Below, in pieces: positions 25,135 through 32,599 of a stretch of DNA of 54,414 nt. This DNA comes from Azospirillum sp. OGB3 (GTDB lineage Bacteria > Pseudomonadota > Alphaproteobacteria > Azospirillales > Azospirillaceae), in contig NZ_JACHYN010000027.1 in NCBI RefSeq assembly GCF_014192915.1, positions 1 to 54,414 of the forward strand. The letters are read 5' to 3'. The position numbers and the translations under genes were made by a program. Positions within the stretch are counted from its first letter, which is position 1; the number at the start of each line of letters is the position of its first letter. The notes below the pieces were generated by a model. That model was not told the origin of the DNA. It saw only the letters and a program-made list of their open reading frames with translations, and made no database searches.

Positions 25135-26340
25135 ATGCCCCTGCCCAGCCACCGCCCCCTCCACCAACCGTCCCGCCGGCGGTCGTCGGCGCCACCCGGT
25201 TTCGGGGCGCTCGGCTGGGGCCTGCTGCGCGCCGTCGAGGACACCGCCCGCCGCGTCGGCGCCCTCGACCAGGCGCTGCACGGGCACCCGCTGGCCCCCG
25301 CCTGGACGCTGCACCAGCGGCTCGCCGCCGTGGTCCGCGAATCCCGCGTCGACGGCCATCTCGTCGACCCGCACCGCCTGGCCGCGCTCGGCGCCGGCCT
25401 GCGCCCCGTCGCCTTCGCCGCCGGCCTGCGCCCGGCCGAGCGCGCCGCCCAGGTGCTGGCTCTCGCGCACGCGCTGGACCTCCACGCCTGGCACGCGGCC
25501 CCGCTGGACGGCGGCAAGGACAGCGCGGGCGGTGCGGTCCGCGAGGCGCTCGGGGCGCTGTCCAGGGAGGGCGGGGTTCCCGCCGTGATCGCCGCCGGCA
25601 GCGGGCTGTGGCGCTGGTTGGAGGCCGGCGGCGCGCGCGGCCCGGCGCGCGCCGCCATTCCTCACCTGCTGGCCAGCCGCGGGCTCACCCGGCGACCGCT
25701 CGCCGGCCTCACCGGGGCGGCCGCGCTCGGCGTTCTCCACGCGGAACGCCGCGGATCGGCCTGGCTGGCCGCCTTCGTCGAGGCCCTCGGTCGGGAAGCC
25801 GATGACGGGCTGGAACTGCTGCACCGATTGGAGCGGGCTTGGCGGTCGGCGCGCGAAGCCCTGGCCGACCGCGCCGACCAACCCGGCCGACGCGCCGTGC
25901 GCACCGGCGCCGGGATCGCCCGCGCTCTCGACCTCATCGCCGCTCAGCCATTGACGGGCCCCGCCCGACTCGCCGGCCTGCTCGGGCTGTCGCTGCACCA
26001 GACCGGAGTCATCTGCCAGGAGCTGACCAGCCTCGGCGCCGTCGCCGAACTGACCGGGCGGCGCAGCCGCCGCCTCTACGGCCTGACGACGCTCGCCCCC
26101 GTCCGGCTCCACACCGCCGGTCCTCGCCCCGTCGGGCGGCATCGGCAAGCGCTTGACGACGTACTGGCCCACGACGGAAGCGATGACGGGAGTGCGCCCC
26201 GCCCTCCCCTGCCGCCACCGACACATCTTCCCGAACTGGAGGTGGCCATCAGCGCCGCCGAGTGGGCAGCGCTGATGACGGAGACGGATCAGGCCATCGC
26301 CCGGAGCCAGGCCCTGCTCAAGGCAATGAGGACGACGTGA
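25135..26340 (+). CDS. DUF1612-like helix-turn-helix protein (RHE_PE00001-type, tentative)
   Basis: The 401-residue, Ala/Arg/Leu-rich product has a helical central region (about 100-130, LALAHALDLHAWHAAPLDGG). A C-terminal winged-helix-like segment (about 258-320) includes ALDLIAAQPLTGPARLAGLL and ELTSLGAVAELTGRRSRRLYG. This resembles the DUF1612/HTH proteins of rhizobial plasmids, but the match is from memory and partial. An acidic tail (LPELEVAISAAEWAALM) ends the protein, and a copy of that tail recurs as a remnant at 28632-28769. The start lacks a clear ribosome binding site. Location beside the origin suggests a plasmid regulator. Confidence 0.45.
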   Translation: MPLPSHRPLHQPSRRRSSAPPGFGALGWGLLRAVEDTARRVGALDQALHGHPLAPAWTLHQRLAAVVRESRVDGHLVDPHRLAALGAGLRPVAFAAGLRPAERAAQVLALAHALDLHAWHAAPLDGGKDSAGGAVREALGALSREGGVPAVIAAGSGLWRWLEAGGARGPARAAIPHLLASRGLTRRPLAGLTGAAALGVLHAERRGSAWLAAFVEALGREADDGLELLHRLERAWRSAREALADRADQPGRRAVRTGAGIARALDLIAAQPLTGPARLAGLLGLSLHQTGVICQELTSLGAVAELTGRRSRRLYGLTTLAPVRLHTAGPRPVGRHRQALDDVLAHDGSDDGSAPRPPLPPPTHLPELEVAISAAEWAALMTETDQAIARSQALLKAMRTT

Positions 26341-26390
26341 CCACACCCATCGGACACTCCGACGGCGACAGAATGATCAACGCTCTTCAT

Positions 26391-26612
26391 CGTTTTGGAG
26401 CGCTGCCGGTCGAACCAGATGCCGTCGCGCTTGCCGTGCATGGGCAGGTCGTGGATGCGGACCTCGCGTAACCCGTTGGGACGCAGGGCGACCAATCCTC
26501 AATGCGGGCAGTGGGTCCGCTCCCGCCGACGGCCGGCCTTGATGCTGTACTGGTGCTCGTTCTCGACGTTCGGCTCAACCGTCTGCCCCGACAGGTCCAG
26601 CAGATCCGTCAC
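26391..26612 (-). pseudogene. Remnant of ISL3-like transposase N-terminus
   Basis: Reading the minus strand from about 26612 gives VTDLLDLSGQTVEPNVENEH, then a basic stretch ending THCPH, an in-frame stop (TGA), and GLREVRIHDLPMHGKRDG before WFDRQR. The order 'leucine-rich head, CPxC zinc ribbon, DLPxxGK' fits the N-terminus of ISL3-family transposases. The stop sits where the second Cys of CPxC is expected (TGA for TGC/TGT). The match ends abruptly near 26391, so only about 70 codons remain. Both truncation and the internal stop make it a pseudogene. Confidence 0.5.
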
Positions 26613-26814
26613 CGTCTTCCTCGACGCGTCGCAGCCACTCGGCCCGCTGCTCTGGCGTCATCAACTCCCAAGCGATGATCGTCGCGCGGACGTGCTTGGG
26701 AATGCCGGACTCCCAAATGCCGGACTCCCAATAGCCGCGCAACTGTCGGGAGATCACCGACTTGTCGTGACCGGTCAGGGCGACGAGCGTCTTCTGTTCG
26801 CAGCCGGCGGCCAT
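26575..26814 (-). CDS. Hypothetical small HTH-like protein beside the origin
   Basis: The 79-residue frame begins MAAGCEQKTLVALTGHDKSV and continues ISRQLRGYW, which resembles a helix-turn-helix. It ends with LMTPEQRAEWLRRVEED. A 15-base tandem duplication in the DNA gives the repeat WESGIWESGIP. The frame stays open upstream through the iterons, but that part is Arg/Ser-rich and unlikely to be coding, so the inner ATG is chosen although its ribosome binding site is weak. It is divergent from repA. It could be an origin-linked regulator; that is inference. Confidence 0.4.
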   Translation of the reverse strand: MAAGCEQKTLVALTGHDKSVISRQLRGYWESGIWESGIPKHVRATIIAWELMTPEQRAEWLRRVEEDGDGSAGPVGADG

Positions 26815-26848
26815 AGCCCGCCAGCCAGCTTTCCTCAACCAACCTGCA

Positions 26849-27166
26849 GGTCGCAAAAGTACGGGAAGCGATCTCCGTACTTTTGCGACCACAAACCTGC
26901 AGCAGCGAGCCGAACCACCACGCACGCTGCTGCCCGACCTGTCGCCCCGATTCGCACCCGAGACCCAACTCTTCCTCCCGTACTTTCGCGACGACGACCT
27001 CCACCCACGGCGAGTTATCCCCAGCGTCACCCGTACCTTAGCGTCCATCCACCGTATTTTTGCGACCAACGAAGCGGCCGACTCGGGTTTTCAACCGTAC
27101 TTTCGCGACCAAGCAACTAATAGATAAACAAAACATTCTACAAATAGCCTAGCCGCAAAAGTACGG
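26849..27166. other. Plasmid origin (oriV) with iterons
   Basis: Seven copies of a 16-base iteron with consensus CCGTACTTTYGCGACC lie here: 26849-26864 (reverse), 26875-26890, 26978-26993, 27031-27046 (degenerate), 27052-27067, 27095-27110 and 27152-27166 (reverse). The first two form an inverted pair with a 10-base gap. An AT-rich stretch at 27111-27150 is a natural unwinding element. TTATCCCCA at 27015-27023 differs by one base from a DnaA box. The repA start lies 60 bases after the last iteron. Confidence 0.85.
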
Positions 27167-27225
27167 GTTGACCAGCCGAGCGCCGGCAGCAATCATCACT
27201 CCAACGCTCAGCAAGGACAGCAGCT

Positions 27226-28164
27226 ATGGCCGACGTTCACAACTTGATCGCCCGGTTTGGAGTGGATCGCGCCCGCGAAATGCTTCCAACGACCGATCGT
27301 AAGGTGATCGACACTGCGGCAGCTGCCCTGGCGACCGAAAGCCGCGCCATGGGCATCACCTACGCCGGCTTCTGCTTGACTTCACTGCCCCACGGGGCGC
27401 TCGCCGATAACGAAGTCTGGCGACGCCAAGGCCACGGTGTACGGCTGATCATCGAGCCTGGTCGCCTGCCGACGCCTGGCGGCGGTGATAAGCTCTACGG
27501 AGTTCCGTACGGCGCGCGAGCACGTATGATCATGCTCTACCTCCAGACCCAGGCTGTGCAGACCGGGTCACCCGAGATCGAACTCGGAAACTCCATGTAT
27601 CAATGGCTGACCCGCATGGGGATTTCCGACGGCGGAAAGCAGTATCGAGACGTTCGCGAACAAGCCAACCGGATTTCGGCCTGCAATTTGACGTTCGTCT
27701 GGGACGACGACGGCCGGAAGGCGACTTACGCGAAGGACAGCATCATCAAAGGCGGGATTACCTTTGCTGATGCTGAACGCAACAGCAAGCAGCTCGCGCT
27801 TTGGACCGAGAAGGTCCGTCTTTCCGACACCTTCTACAAAGCTCTGCGCGAGCATCCCGTGCCTGTCTGGGAGCCGGCGATCAAGCTCATCGCCAACAAG
27901 AGCATGGCCATTGACCTCTATATCTGGCTTGCCTACCGCCTCCACGTACTCACAGGCCCGACGCCTATCAGCTGGGCCGCGCTGTTCCAACAGTTCGGCT
28001 TCTCATACCGAAACCTCAAACACTTCAAACCGCGACTGGTCGAAGCTTTGACCATTGCAATGGCGGTGTATCCCGAGGCGAAGGTCGACATGACCGACCA
28101 GGGAGTGACGCTGTATCCCTCAGCGCCGCCGATACCCGAGCGGAAAATGCTCGTCGGCCGCTGA
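27226..28164 (+). CDS. repA: Plasmid replication initiator RepA
   Basis: The 312-residue product resembles the plasmid-encoded RepA_C family of iteron plasmids. Recognisable stretches are SLPHGALADNEVWRRQGHGV, YGVPYGARARMIMLYLQT, ELGNSMYQWLTRMGI, LSDTFYKALREHPVPVW and FGFSYRNLKHFKP. It would bind the surrounding iterons, open the AT-rich element and recruit the host helicase. AAGGA lies eight bases before the ATG. Codon use is less GC-extreme than in the conjugation genes, which may mean a different origin. Iteron arrays on both sides suggest RepA controls its own copy number. Confidence 0.88.
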   Translation: MADVHNLIARFGVDRAREMLPTTDRKVIDTAAAALATESRAMGITYAGFCLTSLPHGALADNEVWRRQGHGVRLIIEPGRLPTPGGGDKLYGVPYGARARMIMLYLQTQAVQTGSPEIELGNSMYQWLTRMGISDGGKQYRDVREQANRISACNLTFVWDDDGRKATYAKDSIIKGGITFADAERNSKQLALWTEKVRLSDTFYKALREHPVPVWEPAIKLIANKSMAIDLYIWLAYRLHVLTGPTPISWAALFQQFGFSYRNLKHFKPRLVEALTIAMAVYPEAKVDMTDQGVTLYPSAPPIPERKMLVGR

Positions 28165-28207
28165 ACCAATTCCGGACTCTTCACCAGACCAAGCTGCGAG
28201 ACCAACC

Positions 28208-28556
28208 GGTCGCGAAAGTACGGTCGGGCGCCTTGCGGCCCCCAGTTCGATTGGAAACCGCGCTCCATCGGACGGCGCTTGCAGTGAACTCCAAGCTACG
28301 CCGCACATGCGTGGTCGCGAAAGTACGGCAAACCGCCCACCGTACTTTCGCGACCACGCTCATCAGGACCTGCCAGCCGCCTTGGCCCTTCCTAACCCGT
28401 ACTTTCGCGACCGAGACTGTCCGACAACTCAGCGCCCAACGCGAAGGGCGCGGCAAGCCTGTCCCCACGCGACGCCCGTGGGTCATCATGACCGTGCGGT
28501 CAACGCCAACACCAAGAGTGGCGCCATCACCGTCAGAAACCCGTACTTTTGCGACC
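28208..28556. repeat. Second iteron array downstream of repA
   Basis: Five exact or near-exact iterons occur at 28208-28223 (reverse), 28313-28328 (reverse), 28340-28355, 28397-28412 and 28541-28556. The second and third form an inverted pair with an 11-base gap, mirroring the pair at 26849-26890. The array has no gene of its own; frames across it lack ribosome binding sites. It probably acts in replication control (incompatibility or handcuffing). Confidence 0.85.
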
Positions 28557-28631
28557 GAACGCACCGCGTTCCTCCTACCGACGCAAACAGCTCCGGCTTG
28601 TTCCTCACCCTACGTCGGTCGGAAGATTACG

Positions 28632-28769
28632 TGGCCCCCTCCCCTCCCCTTCCCTGCCGTCGACGACGCGCTGCCCGAACTGGAGGTGACCGTTCCCGCC
28701 GCCATCTGGGCGGCGCTGATGACGGAGATCGATCGAGCCATCGCCCGGAGCCGAACCGCGCTCGCCTAA
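28632..28769 (+). pseudogene. Duplicated 3' remnant of the DUF1612-like gene
   Basis: The last 45 codons before the TAA at 28767 read LPELEVTVPAAIWAALMTEI followed by DRAIARSRTALA. They match the tail of the intact gene at 25135-26340 (LPELEVAISAAEWAALMTET, then DQAIARSQALL), and the nucleotide match is high. No upstream part of the gene remains, so this is a 5'-truncated copy. A parS-like palindrome starts at the base following its stop codon. Confidence 0.75.
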
Positions 28770-28785
28770 GTTCTGACGTCAGAAC
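28770..28785. promoter_or_regulatory. parS-like palindrome, copy 1
   Basis: GTTCTGACGTCAGAAC, a perfect 16-base palindrome identical to three others in the window. It lies about 900 bases beyond the end of parB. I read it as a ParB binding site. Confidence 0.75.
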
Positions 28786-29013
28786 CTCCACCCCTACGTG
28801 CCACGCGATGATAGGACCAGACGCTGTCGCATTGACTAACCCCACCAAACTCCTCCCAGCCATGGATTGGTCAAGGTGGTCGGAGTTAACGGGGGGCCGA
28901 AACAATGCCCGTCAAGCCGTCCGCAGGCTCCAAAACTGTCATCGGACACGTTGCGTCGGTGCGCAGTACATGAAGTGCTTGGAAGGCAACCTGCAAAACC
29001 TCCACGCGAGGGG

Positions 29014-29040
29014 CTGACAACATAGCGTGTACGCTATAAA
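29014..29040 (+). promoter_or_regulatory. Promoter and operator of the antitoxin gene
   Basis: A -35-like CTGACA (29014-29019) and a -10-like TATAAA (29035-29040) overlap the palindrome ATAGCGT-GT-ACGCTAT (29022-29037). A dyad between the promoter boxes is typical of autoregulated toxin-antitoxin operons. Confidence 0.6.
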
Positions 29041-29045
29041 TTGCA

Positions 29046-29144
29046 GTGACCGGCCGTTGCGTGGTCATCCCGCGCGCTTTCGTAAAGAAGACGCAGCCCC
29101 TGCCGCGGCTCCGGAAATTGCCCGCCAGCGTGCATAACAGGTGA
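29046..29144 (+). pseudogene. Probable remnant of a RelE/HigB-type toxin
   Basis: A 32-codon frame (GTG start, TGA at 29142) reads VTGRCVVIPRAFVKKTQPLP and stops five bases before the antitoxin ATG. VVxxPxFxKK resembles the N-terminus of RelE/ParE-type toxins that pair with this kind of HigA, but about 70-80 residues are missing. Placement between operator and antitoxin fits a toxin gene deleted in its middle and end. The similarity is short, so this is an inference. Confidence 0.35.
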
Positions 29145-29148
29145 CGAC

Positions 29149-29457
29149 ATGACGAAGCTATCTGACCTGAAAACGAAATTGATGGAAGATCCCGAGTTTC
29201 GCAAGGAATACGAGGCTTTGGCCCCGGAGTTCGAGTTGTCCGAAATGCTGATTTCGATGCGTAAGTACGGCCGCCTCACTCAGGAACAGATGGCCGAACG
29301 CCTGCGCACGACCCAATCCGCCGTCGCCCGCCTGGAGAGCGGCAGACAAGACCCCAAGCTGTCCATGCTCCGCGCCTACGCCGATGCCGCCGGGGTTGAT
29401 CTGGTGATTGAGTTCCGTCCGAGGCCAGACAACCCCGATGCCCAGACAGTTGCCTGA
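29149..29457 (+). CDS. HigA-like XRE antitoxin/repressor
   Basis: The 102-residue product starts MTKLSDLKTKLMEDPEFRKE. It has an XRE helix-turn-helix at about residues 42-66 (LTQEQMAERLRTTQSAVARL) and ends in VDLVIEFRPRPDN. The N-terminal 'LM-DPEF-KEYEALAPEFELSEMLI' helix region is usual in HigA antitoxins of the RelE/Gp49 type. The start has AACAGGTGACGAC upstream. It probably represses its own promoter through the dyad at 29022-29037. No intact toxin gene is adjacent on either side, so it may act as an orphan repressor or confer immunity to a related toxin. Confidence 0.85.
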   Translation: MTKLSDLKTKLMEDPEFRKEYEALAPEFELSEMLISMRKYGRLTQEQMAERLRTTQSAVARLESGRQDPKLSMLRAYADAAGVDLVIEFRPRPDNPDAQTVA

Positions 29458-29689
29458 AACACACGGCCGCTTGCGTCTCTCAACAGCAGGTCAACGTGAT
29501 GACAAGGCTGGCACGGCTCTGGTCGGCAGACCCCAAGGCTGTCAACGGGCGCACCGCGCCTGAATCGCGGTATGCCGCAGACATTATGACGGAGGTAGCA
29601 TATGGCAGGAGGCACGCCGGGCAGCAGAGGCGCCGGACGTGCTCTCATCTCCTGCCCTGCCCTGCCGTCGTTCGATCGCTCGCTCGCCC

Positions 29690-30607
29690 TTACGGGCCGC
29701 CCAGAATGTCGTCGATCTCCTGACGAAGACGTCGCAGGCGGTCGCGATCCTCATCCTCCAGGCGGCGTCCGCTTTCCCGAGACTGCCTCAATCCGCGGAC
29801 CAGACGGTCCAGGCTTTTGAAGTTGAACGACCTTGCCGCCACAGCCTCGGACGCGCCGCGGTCGGAGGGCACGCCGTCGTCCGAGGGCTCTTCCTCCCGC
29901 CCCTGCCCCTCGCCTCCAGGCTGGAGCGCACTCCGGATCGCCTTCACGGTGAGGCCGCCGGACCAAGCAAGCCCGATCAGCCTTTGCCGCAGAGCGTCGT
30001 CCTCGACGCGGGCAAGCTCGACCAGGACGTTCTTGGCTATGCTCAGTTCTGACGTCAGAACTTTGTCGAGCAGGCTTTCTGGCAGCGACAGTATGCGCAG
30101 GACCGCACTGATCTCACTCGTGCGCTTGCCGAGCTTTTCCGCCGCCTGCTTCTGCGACCAGGACATATCGTCCATGAGGCGCTTGACGCCGCGCGCCTCC
30201 TCAACGGGCGACAGATCCACCCGTTGCAGGTTCTCGATCAGGCTCACCACAGCGGCGTCGCCTGGGCTTTCGCTGGCGAGAATGGTGGTCCAACCGTTGT
30301 GCTGGGCAGCCCGCCACCGACGCTCGCCGGCGACGATGATCCACCGGCCGCGCGCGTCCGGGTCACGTTGCACCAGGATCGGCGACAACTGCCCCTGCTC
30401 GGCCATCGTCGTCGCCAGTTCGGCGATGCTGTCGGGATGGAAGGTCTTGCGCGGCTGGTTGGGGTCCGGCTTCACCGCGGAAACGGGCACTTCAAACGAG
30501 TGCCGGAAGCCCGTGCCGTCGGTGACCAGGCTGCTGGCGGCGTCCCCGATCATGCTGCTCGCGGCGCCAAGAATGGGCGACAGCCCTTTGCCTTTTCGCG
30601 GCGACAT
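29690..30607 (-). CDS. parB: ParB partition protein
   Basis: The 305-residue product has a ParB/Spo0J N-terminal domain with PDPNQPRKTF (48-57) and the nucleotide-binding GERRWRA (94-100), then ENLQR, then a helix-turn-helix (about 150-172, WSQKQAAEKLGKRTSEISAV). A Glu/Arg-rich C-terminal dimerisation region closes it. ParB loads on parS, spreads as a CTP clamp and stimulates ParA. It starts four bases after the parA stop, so the two form an operon. A parS-like palindrome lies inside the gene at codons 182-188 (VLTSEL). A family-typical N-terminal tail (SPRKGKGLSPILG) probably contacts ParA. Confidence 0.93.
   Translation of the reverse strand: MSPRKGKGLSPILGAASSMIGDAASSLVTDGTGFRHSFEVPVSAVKPDPNQPRKTFHPDSIAELATTMAEQGQLSPILVQRDPDARGRWIIVAGERRWRAAQHNGWTTILASESPGDAAVVSLIENLQRVDLSPVEEARGVKRLMDDMSWSQKQAAEKLGKRTSEISAVLRILSLPESLLDKVLTSELSIAKNVLVELARVEDDALRQRLIGLAWSGGLTVKAIRSALQPGGEGQGREEEPSDDGVPSDRGASEAVAARSFNFKSLDRLVRGLRQSRESGRRLEDEDRDRLRRLRQEIDDILGGP
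30045..30062. promoter_or_regulatory. parS-like palindrome inside parB, copy 2
   Basis: AGTTCTGACGTCAGAACT is an 18-base perfect palindrome within parB, encoding VLTSEL. The core is identical to three intergenic copies, so coding constraint alone does not explain it. Confidence 0.8.
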
Positions 30608-30611
30608 CCGT

Positions 30612-31643
30612 TCAGGCCCCCTCGCCCATCATCACGGCGCTGATGTCGGCGCGTGGGAGCGGTGCGCCGCTCGCGAGCGCGTCGGCCAGACGCCGGTACG
30701 CGACAACCCCGCTCGCCGTCGGCGTCATCTCGATCGCGATGCGACCGTTGCGCGCGGCGTGCCCGAAGGCCGCGCTGTTCGTGACCGGCTCCAGAACCGG
30801 AACCTTGTCGTCCATGGCTTGAACGAGGTGGGCAACAACCTCCTGATCCACGGACTTGCGGCGGTTGAATTGTGTGGGCAGCACGCCGGCAAGCCGAAGA
30901 CCCGGATTCAGGCGGCGCTGAACTTTGTTGATGGTTCCCAGGATCAAGCCGACGCCCATCGTGTCGTAGGGCTCCGTCCGCACCGGAATGATCACCTCCT
31001 GCGCCGCGGTCAGCGCCATAACGGTCAGCGTGCCGAGGTTGGGTGGAGCATCGATGATGATGTCGTCATAGACGCTACGGACCGCCTCGAGCGCTTCGCG
31101 AAGCGCGACGTCGAACCCAGCCTCCCGTCTCTGGTCGGTTTCGGAAAGCGCGATGTGGCTGCCCGCGAGGTCGAAGGGAGCATGGTAGGAGGGAAAATCG
31201 TCACTCCCCTGGCCGATGATGATGTCCGCGATGGGCTGGTCGCGCAGTATGACGGTCGCCATCGTGCGGTCCATTTTGTAGGCCGTCACGTGATGCTCGG
31301 CGAGGAGCGCCACCGTCGCGGTGGCCTGGGGGTCCATATCGACCAGGAGCACGCGCCGTCCCTTCTGCGCGAGCGCGCAGGCCAGGTTGAGAGCACTCGT
31401 GGTTTTGCCGACCCCGCCTTTCTGGTTGGCGACGACGATCGCGCGGGCGTCACGCGGGTGATCGGACACCATGGCTGTGAGAGTGCCGGCGACGTCGTCC
31501 GGAATGGGCTCCCGACCGTTTTCCCAGCGCGACACCTTGTGCTTGTCGTAGCTGCGGCCGAGCCGCTCGTTCAGCCGATCCTTGAGGTCAGCCTGGCTCA
31601 GCCGGAGTTGCTGACGCAACTCGCGCATCCGTTCGCCGTCCAT
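30612..31643 (-). CDS. parA: ParA partition ATPase with N-terminal HTH
   Basis: The 343-residue product belongs to the ParA type that also acts as a repressor. Residues 1-60 form an XRE-like helix-turn-helix (LRLSQADLKDRLNERLGRSY, then KVSRWENGREPIP). A deviant Walker A, KGGVGKTT, lies at 75-82, LLVDMDPQATAT at 99-110, and IIIDAPPNLGTLTVMAL follows. It moves or tethers ParB-parS complexes on the nucleoid and, through its HTH, probably represses parAB by binding the dyad upstream. The start is MDGERMRELRQQL. It is cotranscribed with parB. Confidence 0.93.
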   Translation of the reverse strand: MDGERMRELRQQLRLSQADLKDRLNERLGRSYDKHKVSRWENGREPIPDDVAGTLTAMVSDHPRDARAIVVANQKGGVGKTTSALNLACALAQKGRRVLLVDMDPQATATVALLAEHHVTAYKMDRTMATVILRDQPIADIIIGQGSDDFPSYHAPFDLAGSHIALSETDQRREAGFDVALREALEAVRSVYDDIIIDAPPNLGTLTVMALTAAQEVIIPVRTEPYDTMGVGLILGTINKVQRRLNPGLRLAGVLPTQFNRRKSVDQEVVAHLVQAMDDKVPVLEPVTNSAAFGHAARNGRIAIEMTPTASGVVAYRRLADALASGAPLPRADISAVMMGEGA

Positions 31644-32164
31644 GTGGAGGTCTCTGGGTTGTTGTTGTGAGGGTACCTTCTCACACCATCCATCAACCCG
31701 TCAACTGCCAAGTTGACGGTTGATGCCTGCGGTGTTGCTGCTGCATCGTTCCTGGACCGCCATGGGCCGGGTTCCTTTCGTTAGCTGACCGGCTGCTCGA
31801 CAGGGCCAGCGGCGGTCATGTGGATGTGCTTGATGGTGTGAGCAGTGCTGCCACACCCGCGGAGGAGGAGGCATTCGCAGTCCGCGGGTACTCCCTCCGC
31901 AACATAATCCTCCGTATCCAAGGCGACGCCTCTCCGCTATCTGCCCGGTGGAAGGGCCGCCGTCATCAAGGGAGATCGACCGAGACGAGTTGGTCGCTCA
32001 GCCCATACTTACGAAGGAGCATTCCGCACGTTCGTGTATTCATCTTGAACGGGTAACAACGTTTGGTGAGGCGCTTCTGATGAGGTATGCTCCAAGATGT
32101 GATACAGGGGGCGGTTCCGTGATGACAAATAGCCCCCAGTCTCAAGTAGGAGGAACAACGCTCC
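31644..32164. other. Intergenic region upstream of parA
   Basis: No gene is supported; a 78-codon plus-strand frame at 31820-32056 has no ribosome binding site or protein-like composition. The region contains the parA operator dyad and should hold divergent promoters for parAB and the small genes to the right. Confidence 0.5.
31691..31725. promoter_or_regulatory. Long dyad, probable ParA operator
   Basis: CATCAACCCGTCAACT and AGTTGACGGTTGATG form a 35-base inverted repeat around GCCA with a single-base bulge. It lies 48 bases upstream of the parA ATG. An HTH-bearing ParA usually binds such a dyad to repress its operon. Confidence 0.7.
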
Positions 32165-32476
32165 ATGCGTCACAGCCAGAGGCTTGCCATCTTGACCAAT
32201 CAGCTTCGCCGTTCGACCGTCATCATGGGCATCGCGAGCCTGCTTGCGCTGCTCGCCCTGGTTGGCGTTGCGATTGGTTCCGAACTGGACGAGAAAGTCC
32301 ACGCCTTTGACCGTGCACGCTATCCTCAAGACCCCGCCCTGCCATTCCTGTTGCCGGCTGGCCCGCAGCTATTCGGTTCGTGGACCATCTACAGCTTCTG
32401 TCTTGCCATTAGCATCGTGATGCTGGTTTCGGCGCTCATCCGCTCCGTCATAGAAAGCAGCCGACCAAGGGGCTGA
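32165..32476 (+). CDS. Hypothetical two-span membrane protein
   Basis: The 103-residue product has spans near 19-40 (VIMGIASLLALLALVGVAIG) and 72-92 (WTIYSFCLAISIVMLVSALI), with an external loop of about 30 residues between them. AGGAGG lies about 11 bases before the ATG. No family is recognised. It begins a run of plus-strand small genes between parAB and the conjugation operon. Confidence 0.6.
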   Translation: MRHSQRLAILTNQLRRSTVIMGIASLLALLALVGVAIGSELDEKVHAFDRARYPQDPALPFLLPAGPQLFGSWTIYSFCLAISIVMLVSALIRSVIESSRPRG

Positions 32477-32599
32477 TTGCTGCCGGGACACCCGTCGCGC
32501 ACGGTCGGCGCATAGACGAGCGGCCCCGCTTACCAGCTCAGCCTCGATCGCGGCCACGCGACGGGGCTTGAGGCGGTAGGAGCAACAGGAGAGCAAAGC

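Noticed and set aside
26815..27069. Upstream extension of the small minus-strand gene beside the origin
   Set aside because: It would run through the iterons and is Arg/Ser-rich; repeats explain the open frame.
26849..28556. CRISPR-like array
   Set aside because: The 16-base repeats have irregular spacing and both orientations and surround a rep gene, so they are iterons; no cas genes are present.
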